Positions 44,790 to 54,258 of a stretch of DNA of 64,000 nucleotides are shown here, one piece after another. Under the pieces are notes generated by a model. The model did not search any database and was not told the origin of the DNA. It saw only the letters and a program-made list of their open reading frames with translations. The translations under genes were made by a program, and so were the position numbers. The stretch comes from Roseivirga sp. (GTDB lineage: Bacteria > Bacteroidota > Bacteroidia > Cytophagales > Cyclobacteriaceae): assembly GCA_021404565.1 (NCBI GenBank), contig JAAWWF010000027.1:248001-312000 (forward strand), written 5' to 3'. Each line of letters starts with the position of its first letter. The first letter of the stretch is position 1.

Positions 44790-47519
44790 TTACTCATGCC
44801 TCAGTGATTTCACGGGATTCATAAAGGCCGTCTTCATTACCCTGGGACCAATCGCCAGGAAGGCCAATACAATGACCATCAGCAGTGGTACCAAAAATAA
44901 GAAAGCCGAGATGGAAATGTGATAGGCAAAGCCCTCTAACCAACGGCTAATACCGAAATAGCCGAGCGGAGCCGCCAGCAGAAAGCCCAGAGCAGCCAAT
45001 AGCATAAGCTCCTTTGAAAGCAGAAAAAACACGCTCTTCATCCCTGCCCCCAGCACCTTTCTAACACCAATCTCCTTGGTTCGTTGAAGCGCAATAAAGG
45101 ACGACAGACCAAAAAGGCCCAGGCAAGCTACCAGGATGGCGATCATCGAAAAACCTGCAAAAACCCTACTGTTTACCTCCTCACTTTGATACTGCCGGCC
45201 AAAAAACTCATTCAGAAAGTAGTAGTTGACAGGGTTTCCCGGAAAAACCGATTCGTATATTTCTTCGATCTCCCCTATTGTAGCAGCAGTCTCATTGCTC
45301 TTTAATTTGACCAGGTAGTGGTTGTCCCATGAATTCCCGGCATAAAACACCATAGGATCGATTTTATTTTTCAGGGCTTCGTGGTGGTAATCCTCTACCA
45401 CCCCAACGATCATAGCCGGACTGCTTCCCTCATGCCTCCCTCGATAAATCACCTCCCCAATAGCACTGGAAGGGTTTTCAAAGCCCAGTTTTTTAAGTGC
45501 CGACTCGCTGAGGATGATCTCCGATACTCTCTCTATTTCCTCTTCAGGGCTTTTCTTTTGCGGGTTTGACCGTTCTTTGGTCTTGATTTCAAAACCCCTG
45601 CCAGCCATTAATCCAACATCCAGAATTTTCAGGTATTCACTCCCTGTAACCAATTCAAATTGACCGGTTTTTGACTCGCCATGATTTCCTCTGGATAAAG
45701 TCTGACTCTGAAGAATTGGCACACCCGGTATACTGTTGCTGACACCGGCATATTGAACATTCGACAATTCCCTGAGTCGGTTTACCATGTGTTCAGACTT
45801 CTCAATCTTTTGTTCCCAACTACCATCTTTGATTGCGGGACCATCCAGTACCAAAACCCGATCTGTATTCATGCCCATATCTTTTGAGGTCATAAAATCC
45901 AATTGACGGTTGATGGCAAAGGTGATCATGATAAGCAAAGAACCTGATACAAACTGAAAGACAATTAATCCTTTTCTTGACAGGCTACTACCGGCTCCCT
46001 TTTTGGGCTTCCCTTTCAGGATGGACACAGTGCCCATTGAGAAGAATACAGAAAGTGGATACAGACCTGAACAAATAACCCCGAACAAAAAGAATATCAA
46101 GACCGGCACTCCGAAACTGAGCAAGTCAATAGCCTCCAGACTCAGGGTTTTATCTACAGCGTTATTAAATACAGATTGACCGATAAAGACTATTCCTACT
46201 GCCAGTAACAATGCAAAAACATTCATAAAAAAAGCCTCAACAAAGAACTGAATAATGATTTCCGCCTTTTTGGCTCCCATTACCTTGCGCACCCCCAGCT
46301 CCTTCAGTCTATTGAGCGAGTGTGCTGCTGCCAGGTTGATATAGTTGACCCAGGCTATGGTCACAATAAAAATGGCAATGATGATAAGAACATTGATGGT
46401 GGTAGCATTCTCCACGGCTCCCACTTCATCCGGGTAGTCTGAGTGAAGATGAATCTCTTTTACAGGCGATACCAGCAGAGACCCGATTCGAAAACCATTC
46501 TTTGCCTCTTCAGTGTCCAGGGGATTGTATTTCAAGAGCAAATCAGCCAGTTGGTTCTCAAACTCATTCCTGTCAGAACCCTCTCTAAGCTTTACATAGG
46601 TAAGACATGAGTTGACACCCCACATGCGGTGAGGCCCTTTTTCTCCGAAGTTATTGACTGTTGATGCATATGATATAAGAGCCGCAGGCCTCACCTGCAT
46701 GTTTGACCCCGGGTATTGATAAACTCCGGTAACCAGAAGTTGAGGTTCTCCCCTGGCACTGATGAACTGTATAACCTGACCTATGGCATTCTCAGCACTA
46801 CCAAAGTATTTTTCAGCCATTTCTGCACTCAACAGCACAGTATTAGGTTCATTCAGCTTTGCTCCCCCTCCCGATATGCTCAGATCAAACAAATCAACAA
46901 TGTCCGGATCGGCAAAATAAACCTGTGGTTCGACAAAAGTTTTCTCAGGATTGTTCGGAAGGGTAAAAATGTTCTTGCCTTGCCAAATCCTCGTCACATC
47001 CAAAAGCCTGGCGGCCTTTTCTACTTTTGGCAAATCACTCAACAAAACCGGGGCTAAAGGTCCGGGACTGACAGCAGTCTTATACAGTCTCTCATTGTTT
47101 TTCACAAAATCCTGACTAATTCGATACATATCGTCTGACTGCGCAAATTGATCATAATTCAATTCGTCTGATACATACTCAAGAATCAGCAAGGCCGAGG
47201 CCATACCCAATGCCAACCCGCAAACATTGAGAAAAGTATAGGTCTTATGGTGCTGGAAGTTGCGAAGTGATGATTTCGCGAAGTTAAACAACATCCCCCT
47301 TGACAATGCACTCTCGCCTGTTCTCTCAAGACTTATCAACCGGATAGCACTCAAAACGTCAAGGTAATAGCGCAACCTGGCCCGGGTACTCCCTTTTTCC
47401 TGAAGCCGCCAGAAGTAGGTTTCTTCCAGGTCACCCTTGATCTCATCCAGGTATTCTTTCCGGCAAAAGAGGCTCAGTAAAAAATTCGCGAATTTTGGTG
47501 TTCGTTGCTTTTTCGTCAT
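44790..47519 (-). CDS. MacB/FtsX-type ABC transporter permease with N-terminal prefix domain
   Basis: 909 residues. Prefix domain 1-90 (FANFLLSLFCRKEYLDEIKGDLEETYFWRLQEKG), then two repeats of a four-helix FtsX permease with large periplasmic inserts. First repeat: FAKSSLRNFQHHKTYTFLNVCGLALGMASALLILEYV, helices near 375-500 with LNRLKELGVRKVMGAKKAEI. Second: LIVFQFVSGSLLIMITFAI, then FSMIAILVACLGLFGLSSFIAL and QRTKEIGVRKVLGAGMKSVF. The paired GVRKVMGA/GVRKVLGA elbow motifs are the coupling sites to an ATPase. No ATPase gene lies nearby, as is common for this orphan class in Bacteroidota. Confidence 0.9.
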   Translation of the reverse strand: MTKKQRTPKFANFLLSLFCRKEYLDEIKGDLEETYFWRLQEKGSTRARLRYYLDVLSAIRLISLERTGESALSRGMLFNFAKSSLRNFQHHKTYTFLNVCGLALGMASALLILEYVSDELNYDQFAQSDDMYRISQDFVKNNERLYKTAVSPGPLAPVLLSDLPKVEKAARLLDVTRIWQGKNIFTLPNNPEKTFVEPQVYFADPDIVDLFDLSISGGGAKLNEPNTVLLSAEMAEKYFGSAENAIGQVIQFISARGEPQLLVTGVYQYPGSNMQVRPAALISYASTVNNFGEKGPHRMWGVNSCLTYVKLREGSDRNEFENQLADLLLKYNPLDTEEAKNGFRIGSLLVSPVKEIHLHSDYPDEVGAVENATTINVLIIIAIFIVTIAWVNYINLAAAHSLNRLKELGVRKVMGAKKAEIIIQFFVEAFFMNVFALLLAVGIVFIGQSVFNNAVDKTLSLEAIDLLSFGVPVLIFFLFGVICSGLYPLSVFFSMGTVSILKGKPKKGAGSSLSRKGLIVFQFVSGSLLIMITFAINRQLDFMTSKDMGMNTDRVLVLDGPAIKDGSWEQKIEKSEHMVNRLRELSNVQYAGVSNSIPGVPILQSQTLSRGNHGESKTGQFELVTGSEYLKILDVGLMAGRGFEIKTKERSNPQKKSPEEEIERVSEIILSESALKKLGFENPSSAIGEVIYRGRHEGSSPAMIVGVVEDYHHEALKNKIDPMVFYAGNSWDNHYLVKLKSNETAATIGEIEEIYESVFPGNPVNYYFLNEFFGRQYQSEEVNSRVFAGFSMIAILVACLGLFGLSSFIALQRTKEIGVRKVLGAGMKSVFFLLSKELMLLAALGFLLAAPLGYFGISRWLEGFAYHISISAFLFLVPLLMVIVLAFLAIGPRVMKTAFMNPVKSLRHE

Positions 47520-47940
47520 ATCAAGGGTGATTGGGTTGCCTGCATATTGCCGCTACCTCTTTTCATTTTACATCCGAATAGAAGGCTTTATCATTTTGGC
47601 AGCCTGAGACTTCGTTTTTAACAAACATCCAACCTTTTCTAAGGTGCCAAAACTGCTGCTTATATCATAAACATTTGTTTAGCTAATACGCATTAAGTAA
47701 ACAAATGTTTAGGTAATAGACAAATTTCACTGATCATCGCGAATCGGGCCTGTCCATTTTCAAGCCAAACAGTCCTGCAATTTTGCAAACGGGTGCCTAT
47801 CTCCCCTATTGTGGAGCCTTTAATCAACTCTTTGTCTTCGGTAGATTTGTTATCCGGTCGCCTTAAGTGGTCCATTTCTGTAATTTTGAAGGGGAACCAG
47901 AAGCTTAAGAATTACCAGGTAATCTTAGTAGTTTTGTTCA
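47520..47940. other. Intergenic region between divergent permease and TPR genes
   Basis: 421 bases. It contains the inverted repeat 47669-47710 and two TAnnTTTG boxes: TAATTTTG at 47881-47888 and TAGTTTTG at 47929-47936. The latter ends 4 bases before the ATG of the plus-strand gene. A 60-codon minus-strand ORF (47693-47875) lacks any support and is not called. Confidence 0.45.
47669..47710. promoter_or_regulatory. 13-base inverted repeat AAACATTTGTTTA / TAAACAAATGTTT, operator-like
   Basis: Perfect arms at 47669-47681 and 47698-47710, 16-base spacer. Each arm is also followed by AG(C/G)TAATA in the same direction, so there is a direct component too. Size and symmetry suit a dimeric regulator of the TetR or PadR kind. 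It lies 150 bases upstream of the permease start (47519). Confidence 0.5.
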
Positions 47941-48468
47941 ATGACTGCCGAAGCATTCCAATCTCAATTCAAAAAAGCCTGGGCCCTGCGTAATCACGGA
48001 AACTATACCCAGGTGCTGGCCATTGCTGAAGAACAGCTGGCTTCGGCCAGAGAAGCTGGCGACCGGGCTTCAGAGGCATTATTCCTTAAGCTTTTCGCAC
48101 AGGTACATTCAGATAAAAAGGAGCTCAAAGAATCTCTCAGCTTCTACAAGCAGATCGAGCGTCTTTATATTGAACTGAAAGATGAGGTGCGGCAGATGCA
48201 TACTTTACGGCATATCGGTTCCCTTTATCATGAGCTCAAAGAGTTTCAATGTGCTGAAAAATGCCTGGTACAAGTAGTCAATTTTGTTGGAAGTCGAAGC
48301 GATATGGAAGCTGCGAATACCTTTCGCTCCTATGCCCTGGCCCTGGAAGGTTTAGGCGAGAAACCCCGCGCACTTGAGTTCTGGCAAAAGGCCAAAGACA
48401 TTTATCAGGCTCATAACATTGGTGAGGGTGTGGCAGAATGTAATGTACACCTTAGTCTCGATGGATAA
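47941..48468 (+). CDS. TPR-repeat protein
   Basis: 175 residues, no signal peptide, so cytoplasmic. About three to four TPR units: FKKAWALRNHGNYTQVLAIAEEQLASA, SEALFLKLFAQVHSDKKELKESLSFYKQIER, LRHIGSLYHELKEFQCAEKCLVQVV, FRSYALALEGLGEKPRALEFWQKAKDIYQA. Probable scaffold; partner unknown. A TAGTTTTG -7 box ends 4 bases before its ATG, giving a very short leader. Confidence 0.78.
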   Translation: MTAEAFQSQFKKAWALRNHGNYTQVLAIAEEQLASAREAGDRASEALFLKLFAQVHSDKKELKESLSFYKQIERLYIELKDEVRQMHTLRHIGSLYHELKEFQCAEKCLVQVVNFVGSRSDMEAANTFRSYALALEGLGEKPRALEFWQKAKDIYQAHNIGEGVAECNVHLSLDG

Positions 48469-48581
48469 CCGGGTTAAATTTTCTTCGATGCTTCCTGCGA
48501 TCAGCATAAGAAGAAAATTTTCAGCCTTTTTTCCTTTGTTGATCTTCTCGACCAACCGTTAGCCTTCCTGAACACCAAACC

Positions 48582-49667
48582 TCAGGCCAGCCGGCCAAAT
48601 GCACACATCTCCTGCCAGAAACTACTCAGCTCCCACCTTTTCTCCTGCTGGTACAACTGGTTCTTTTGCTCCAGGTAGCCTCCAAAAATCTTCTCAAGTC
48701 GCTCTGCGTATACATCCAATGCCTCTGAGTTACCGCTTTCCAAACTATTCTTAAGAGCCTCTGCAGCCTGACTGGCCGTGTAGATGCCTGAAGTAATGCC
48801 ATGAGACGACAAAGGATCAAAGGCCATAGCCGCATCCCCAATCGCCAGCCAGCTCTTACCTGCACAGCTTGCGAGGCGGGTGGTATTCGCATTCCCTCCC
48901 ATTACCTTTATATCTTCAGCAGGGCTCAGAAACGATTTCAGGTACTGCGTATCCCCTAAAAGCTCAGGCCAACAATCATATTTCATAAAACCGGCTTTGG
49001 CTTCGTGGCTTTTGGTAGTGTAGAGCGTCATCACACTGGTTTGCTCCGACAGCTCAGATACAATGCCCCAACCACTTTCAAAAGACTCCACAAATACACC
49101 ATGGGGCAGCCTTGGAAGCCTGATACGCGGCAGGTGAGCGCTGAAAGCCATCAACTGATCATGCTCCTTTTCAGCAATACCCAAAGCCTTACCCACTACC
49201 CGCTTTCGGCCGGTAGCATCCACCAAAAACTTAGCGGCTATTTTGGTGCCATCATCCAGCGTTACGGACATCCCATCAACCTCTTCGTTAATCCCAGATA
49301 GCCTTTTAAACGGATAAACCTGCTCCTTTTGTAATGCTTCTAATGCCAGGAGCAGCTGTTCCTTGTTCAATTTGAGTCCATACTGAAAAGGACGATTGAA
49401 ATAGAAATTATGATCCACGACATGACTGCTTCCCCAGGCAGAATGATAGCCGGTGGTTTTAGCCAGGGCATTTTCTTCAAAAAGGGGTAGCAAGCCCAAA
49501 GATTTCAATAAAGGCAAAGCAGAAGGCGGTAAGGTTTCACCCAGAGCCAGCGAGCCCTGCTTTCCGGCTCTACCCAGCAGTAAGTGAGGAATTTTCCTTT
49601 GTCGCAAAAGGAAAGACATAACCAATCCGGTTATGCCTTTTCCAACAATGATTACATCAGTTTTCAA
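48582..49667 (-). CDS. lodB: LodB-like FAD-dependent monooxygenase/maturation protein
   Basis: 361 residues. FAD Rossmann loop GKGITG (residues 8-13, in DVIIVGKGITGLVMSFLL), LALGETLPPSALPLLKSLGL, the middle VDATGRKR and the distal WLAIGDAAMAFDPLSSHGI, as in group A flavin monooxygenases and tryptophan halogenases. The halogenase-type WxWxIP motif is not seen. In Marinomonas, LodB is needed to make the CTQ cofactor of LodA; here the gene follows the lodA-like gene with a 3-base gap, so the same role is inferred. Gene symbol by context. Confidence 0.8.
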   Translation of the reverse strand: MKTDVIIVGKGITGLVMSFLLRQRKIPHLLLGRAGKQGSLALGETLPPSALPLLKSLGLLPLFEENALAKTTGYHSAWGSSHVVDHNFYFNRPFQYGLKLNKEQLLLALEALQKEQVYPFKRLSGINEEVDGMSVTLDDGTKIAAKFLVDATGRKRVVGKALGIAEKEHDQLMAFSAHLPRIRLPRLPHGVFVESFESGWGIVSELSEQTSVMTLYTTKSHEAKAGFMKYDCWPELLGDTQYLKSFLSPAEDIKVMGGNANTTRLASCAGKSWLAIGDAAMAFDPLSSHGITSGIYTASQAAEALKNSLESGNSEALDVYAERLEKIFGGYLEQKNQLYQQEKRWELSSFWQEMCAFGRLA

Positions 49668-49670
49668 AAA

Positions 49671-51773
49671 CTATTTCTTCTTCTTTTTCGCTTTTTGAGG
49701 ACCATTTTCGGATACATAAACCACCTTGGGCACGCCATCCAACCCAGACTTCATCTTTCTACCCGTAACCATTCCTACATTTTTCCACTGGTATACCATG
49801 GCAATCAAACCATTGGTATAGCCACCCTCTGCATGATAGCCTACAAAACCTGTATCTGCAGTGTGCAACCAGGGTAGGCGACTGGCAAAGATACTTCGTC
49901 TCGTCTCTGCTGTGATGCTATTATCTTTCATCTTCTCATAACCGTCTTCCGGCAGTACCGACACGGGTAGATTAGCAGCCCACCAGGCTGGCGTAGGATA
50001 TTGTGACTCTACGAATACCGCCTGACAACTCCCTGCGTCTGACTGCCAGGGTATGCCCATCCACTTAGTCAGATCACCCGGTGTAGCCTCCCATAACCAG
50101 TGCTTTTTATGCTTGGGATCCAGCGAGTCCTGCACATCCTGTGGGTTCATACGCAAGCCAAAGTCATTATAGAAAATTTCTTTCTGACGCTCTTCACTTG
50201 CCGCATTCAAACGAATCTCACGTAAGCCATAAAGGCCAGCCAAACCCGTTTTATCCTCACCTATCAACTTATTCTCCGCATACATTTGCGCGTGACGCAT
50301 AGGCCAGGTAAGCTCCACTCCCGGGTGAAAACCACCGCCATATAGCGTCTCTAAAATAGCCCGACTCATCATAAGAGGCTTAAGATGCTTTTTCTCATCC
50401 AAAGCCTTCCTGAATTTGTGCTGATAATGCTTACCCAGCTCTTCCATAGAGCAGAAGTCGCCTTTCAGACCTTTAAAGTCACCATCTCTCCAATGCTTGA
50501 ATTGCTTGTATAAAAGTGGAGGAATAGCAAACCACTGCGCAGGACTACCCGGGTAATCAATCGCATCACCAGGATAAAAGGGAAATTGCAAATCAGCAGT
50601 CTCATCAAAGGCATTTTTGATCTGTGTCATATCCTTGGAAGGAATGATGGGTTCATTTTTCAACGGATATTCAGGGTTTCGGAAGAGCTTAAATACCTTG
50701 TCCCTTACTTTCTGAGCTTTTTTGCTGCCATCATTGGTATAGAGATATTTGAATTCATTATGCCTGACCAGTTCATCGATGGTCTCTTTAAAAGAGGGTG
50801 CCAGAAAATCTCCCAGGTTTACCCACTGCATACGATAAAGGCGGTACATAAAAGGAAACACCGTACTAAAGTCAGTGGTAAACTCATCCTTTGATGCTCC
50901 AGTCACCATATCAAACATGGTAGAGATAGGCTGAATTTGTGGTGCGTAATCCGGAGGTGTGGAAGCTACCCAGGCAGCAGATTTAGCGTCTGTTAGCTTA
51001 ATAGGCTTACCTCCCTTTTTAGGAGTAAGTACAGCCGTTACACGGCCATCACAAATATCATCATACCAATTGGCGTTGTCTGCAAAATCGGTATTCAGGT
51101 CAGAAGGATTCAATGCTGCAGATTTTCCATCGGCCGGATAGAAGATCAGTGTACCTTCTTTTTCATACTCCAGTGTACCGAGCCTTACATCCGCTCCGCT
51201 GGCATTGAGTCTTTTAAGTAATTGACTCTTCAATCCTTTTCCCGGATCAGGAAACTGTCCCTCGATGTGTTTACGTTTATGCTTCGCATCTACTTTTACC
51301 TTCCCGGGGTGGTTTACAAGCTCTTTGCGATAGTTGGCAATTTTCGGATCACGCAGTTCTTTGGTAAGCACGTTGGGATTACGATAGGGCGCGCTGATAC
51401 CCGGTGCGAGATCTTCAGTGAAAAAACGAGGTGACAGATTCTGATTTTTGAACTGCACAGAGAGGTCCATACAATTGTTAAACACATACCAGAAAGGCTT
51501 TTTATTAGCCACTTCTACTGACCAGGAGATATCATAGTCTTTTGGATCTACTAACTTCTTTGGCAGGCCCGACTTGTCACACTCATAAATGTAAAAGCGT
51601 TGAGCCTGTTTCTTAATCTCTCCTTTTTCAGTGAGGTATTGGTTATCTGTCTGGTACAGATTTTCCCAGGGAACTTCTGGGGAAAAAATAACTTCTGACT
51701 TTTTTGCAGGGCCATTCCCCAGGCGGGTAATCCCCAGGGGTGGGTAAATTCTAAACTTTGGATGGTCTGACAT
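49671..51773 (-). CDS. lodA: LodA/GoxA-like cysteine tryptophylquinone-dependent amino-acid oxidase
   Basis: 700 residues. Start MSDHPKFRIYPPLGITRLGNGP is typical of the family (the 'RIYPxxGIxRxGN' opening). C-terminal signature: LTKWMGIPWQSDAGSCQAVF, then AWWAANLPVSVLPED, then SRLPWLHTADTGF. By comparison with Marinomonas LodA (Asp512, Cys516, Trp581, His583) the cofactor residues should be D579, C583, W635 and H637; the C-to-W distance is 52 here against 65 there. Members oxidise lysine, glycine or other amino acids with H2O2 release. Substrate here unknown. First gene of a two-gene operon with the LodB-like gene; a lysine-rich tail ends the protein. Confidence 0.85.
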   Translation of the reverse strand: MSDHPKFRIYPPLGITRLGNGPAKKSEVIFSPEVPWENLYQTDNQYLTEKGEIKKQAQRFYIYECDKSGLPKKLVDPKDYDISWSVEVANKKPFWYVFNNCMDLSVQFKNQNLSPRFFTEDLAPGISAPYRNPNVLTKELRDPKIANYRKELVNHPGKVKVDAKHKRKHIEGQFPDPGKGLKSQLLKRLNASGADVRLGTLEYEKEGTLIFYPADGKSAALNPSDLNTDFADNANWYDDICDGRVTAVLTPKKGGKPIKLTDAKSAAWVASTPPDYAPQIQPISTMFDMVTGASKDEFTTDFSTVFPFMYRLYRMQWVNLGDFLAPSFKETIDELVRHNEFKYLYTNDGSKKAQKVRDKVFKLFRNPEYPLKNEPIIPSKDMTQIKNAFDETADLQFPFYPGDAIDYPGSPAQWFAIPPLLYKQFKHWRDGDFKGLKGDFCSMEELGKHYQHKFRKALDEKKHLKPLMMSRAILETLYGGGFHPGVELTWPMRHAQMYAENKLIGEDKTGLAGLYGLREIRLNAASEERQKEIFYNDFGLRMNPQDVQDSLDPKHKKHWLWEATPGDLTKWMGIPWQSDAGSCQAVFVESQYPTPAWWAANLPVSVLPEDGYEKMKDNSITAETRRSIFASRLPWLHTADTGFVGYHAEGGYTNGLIAMVYQWKNVGMVTGRKMKSGLDGVPKVVYVSENGPQKAKKKKK

Positions 51774-52054
51774 AATGAGTCTCTATTTTGTTAGATGATT
51801 TTGAGATAGAATATAAGTTAAATATTCATTTTATCGCTTCACCAAAGTTGAGATCGGGTAGAAATACACAGATAAACGGTAAAACTTAGCACCCGCTCCG
51901 CGGTCCCGGCCTCGTAATACTTTGAGCCATCTGTGGGCCACATTGGTAAGGCCACTATATACCGGTTAATCTGGAGACTACCTGTTGAAGAAGGGAGCTG
52001 TGGGGATTGAAACCAAACTCTTAAATTACCACCACCAATTTCAGGAATAGCTAC

Positions 52055-53497
52055 ATGCAGGAATTACAGGATAAAATCAAAGCACTCAACAAGGTTTCCG
52101 GCAAACTTGAGCCCTCTCAGGACCAGAGACAAGGCCTGATCACCGAGGCCCATTCTTTTGCCGACAGCTTTCTGGCTAAGGTCGCCAGCATGCCCACCTA
52201 CTCCGGTGCTTCTGTAGACAGGGATATGAGCATTAAGGCCGAGGCCATTCCGCTCAGCCAGCTCCTCGATCTGTTTAAAACTGAAGTGACCGAAAAAGGC
52301 ATTCAACCGGCCTCTGCAGGTCATTTGGGCTATATACCCGGTGGTGGGCTCTATGCCTCTGCCCTGGCCGACTACCTGGTGGGTGTTACCAATGAGTATG
52401 CCGGAGTGCACTTCGCCTCACCAGGAGCGGTAGCGATAGAGCATGCCGTACTCGACTGGCTCAAAGCCGTTTTCAGTTTCCCTACCTCGGCCGTGGGCAA
52501 CCTCACTTCAGGCGGTTCCATCGCCAACCTGATAGCCTTGACAGCGGCACGCGATAAATATGGCATCAAAAATGAACTGATCCCGAAATCGGTGATCTAC
52601 CTCAGCGAGCAGGTGCACCACTGCATCCAGAAGGCCCTGCGCATTATAGGGCTGGAAGACGTAATCATCCGGGAGATACCGCTTGACGAGGAATTTCGCC
52701 TGCAACCACAGGTGATTGCGGAAGCCATCGCAGCAGATCGGGCGGCCGGACTGAACCCTTTTATGGTGATTGCCTCTGCCGGTACTACCGACACAGGAGT
52801 GGTTGATCCACTAAAGGCCCTGGGTGAGCTTTGCCAGGCTGAAGGCCTTTGGTACCATATCGATGCAGCCTATGGAGGTTTCTTTATCCTGCTGGAGCAA
52901 ACTAAGGCCCTTTTTGATGGCATAGCGCTGGCAGACTCGCTCGTAGTCGATCCACACAAAGGCCTGTTTATTCCCTATGGTGTGGGAGCCGTACTGGTGA
53001 AAGACAAAGCCGCTGTGATGCACTCCAACCACTACACTGCCAACTATATGCAGGATACCATCAGCGATGCACATCCGCTCAATCCCGCAGATGTATCCCC
53101 GGAGCTTTCCAAGCATTTTCGGGGACTGCGCGTTTGGCTACCCTTGCAGCTTTACGGGCTGGAGGTATTCAAGGCCTGCCTGGAAGAAAAGCTATTGCTC
53201 ACCCATTATATGCGCCAAAAACTCACAGATCTTGGCTTTGAGATTGGCCCCGAGCCAGATCTTTCTGTCAGCTACTTCTGGTACCCTCACCCCACTGACC
53301 CGAACGGATTCAACCAAAGGTTGATGGATGCCCTAATGGCTGATGGCGATGTCTTTCTCAGCTCCACCCGCCTCAATGGCCGCTTTGTCATTCGCATTGC
53401 CCTCCTCTCCTTCCGCACCAAGCTGGAAACGGTAGACAGGGCGGTAAGGATGATTGAGCGCTGCCTTAGGAATGTTGAATTCGGAAATGTTGAATGA
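52055..53497 (+). CDS. Group II PLP-dependent amino-acid decarboxylase
   Basis: 480 residues. PLP fold type I, aromatic-amino-acid decarboxylase group. Seen: LGYIPGGGLYASALADYL, TSGGSIANLIALTAAR (phosphate-binding loop), the stacking histidine in SEQVHHCIQKAL (H188), HIDAAYGGFF with D270, and the PLP lysine K302 in VVDPHKGLFIPYGVG. Likely substrates are aromatic amino acids or glutamate/aspartate types; not separable by eye. Divergent from the lodA-like gene, 281 bases away, so the two could share control; no common operator is seen. Confidence 0.85.
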   Translation: MQELQDKIKALNKVSGKLEPSQDQRQGLITEAHSFADSFLAKVASMPTYSGASVDRDMSIKAEAIPLSQLLDLFKTEVTEKGIQPASAGHLGYIPGGGLYASALADYLVGVTNEYAGVHFASPGAVAIEHAVLDWLKAVFSFPTSAVGNLTSGGSIANLIALTAARDKYGIKNELIPKSVIYLSEQVHHCIQKALRIIGLEDVIIREIPLDEEFRLQPQVIAEAIAADRAAGLNPFMVIASAGTTDTGVVDPLKALGELCQAEGLWYHIDAAYGGFFILLEQTKALFDGIALADSLVVDPHKGLFIPYGVGAVLVKDKAAVMHSNHYTANYMQDTISDAHPLNPADVSPELSKHFRGLRVWLPLQLYGLEVFKACLEEKLLLTHYMRQKLTDLGFEIGPEPDLSVSYFWYPHPTDPNGFNQRLMDALMADGDVFLSSTRLNGRFVIRIALLSFRTKLETVDRAVRMIERCLRNVEFGNVE

Positions 53498-54258
53498 TGG
53501 ATTTTGAATTGTGAATGGACCGCATCCAAGGTCAGACTCCTATACGTCAGCACACATAAGTCGGACCTGTATCTATCCAAAACCAATTTAGAACGTCATC
53601 CCCTGCTTGCTTCATCGCATTACAAATGCTCGACTCTCGTCTGTCAACCTAAAACGTCCTCGTTTCCGCTGCGCTTAAACAAGGACGAGGAGTGGGTCAG
53701 ACTCCTATACCCCAGCACATAAGTCGGACCGGTATCAATCCAAAACCAATTTAGAACGTCATCCTCAGCTTGACTGGGGATCTCCTTCGTTTACCAATAA
53801 CTCCGATAGAAAAGATGACTACTTAATTCCAAGCAATTCATTCCATTCTCTATTTGCTTCATCGCATTACAAATGCTCGACTCTCTTCCATCAACATCAG
53901 ACGTCCTCGTTTCCGCTACGCTCAAACAAGGACGAGGGGTGGAAATTGGACGACTGTACAATAGTCCATGGACGATGGTCGCATTAGGATAGACTAGAGA
54001 TCATAGGCCTGGGGTCGTAGGCGAGATATTTCGACTATCTGAAAACTTGACAGAAAATGGAGGTTAAGACCCAGTAGCCGAGCGACAGTGTCGCAAACAA
54101 AGAACTGAAAACGGCTACAATTCCCCTCCTCTTCTCGCTCTGCCATAGCAAAGCGAAGGCGAGAAGGAGTGGTTAGGGGTGGTCAACCAAAGGCTTTAAT
54201 CAAACGAGGCCCATTAACAATAATACCCCTATCTTCAGGCCCAACCGACAAACAAGAA
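53498..54258. repeat. Repeat-rich intergenic zone, no gene
   Basis: Two tandem related copies: A (53531-53695) and B (53696-53943). Both begin GTCAGACTCCTATAC and end CAAGGACGAGG(A/G)GTGG; they share CCAAAACCAATTTAGAACGTC, CTTCATCGCATTACAAATGCTC and ACGTCCTCGTTTCCGCT. B carries about 85 extra bases starting at ~53770 (after GAACGTCATCC). Around 54125-54180 a hairpin-type element (CTTCTCGC / GCGAGAAG) precedes the next gene. Plus-strand ORF 53504-53722 only reads through the repeats. Confidence 0.65.

Noticed and set aside
47693-47875. 60-codon minus-strand ORF upstream of the permease
   Set aside because: It has no recognisable features and lies over the operator-like repeat.
50586-50894. 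102-codon plus-strand ORF within the lodA-like gene
   Set aside because: Antisense shadow; no signal or domain, and the minus-strand gene is well supported.
53504-53722. 72-codon plus-strand ORF in the repeat zone
   Set aside because: It consists of the non-coding repeat unit read through both copies (VRLLYVST / VRLLYPST reflects the repeat).
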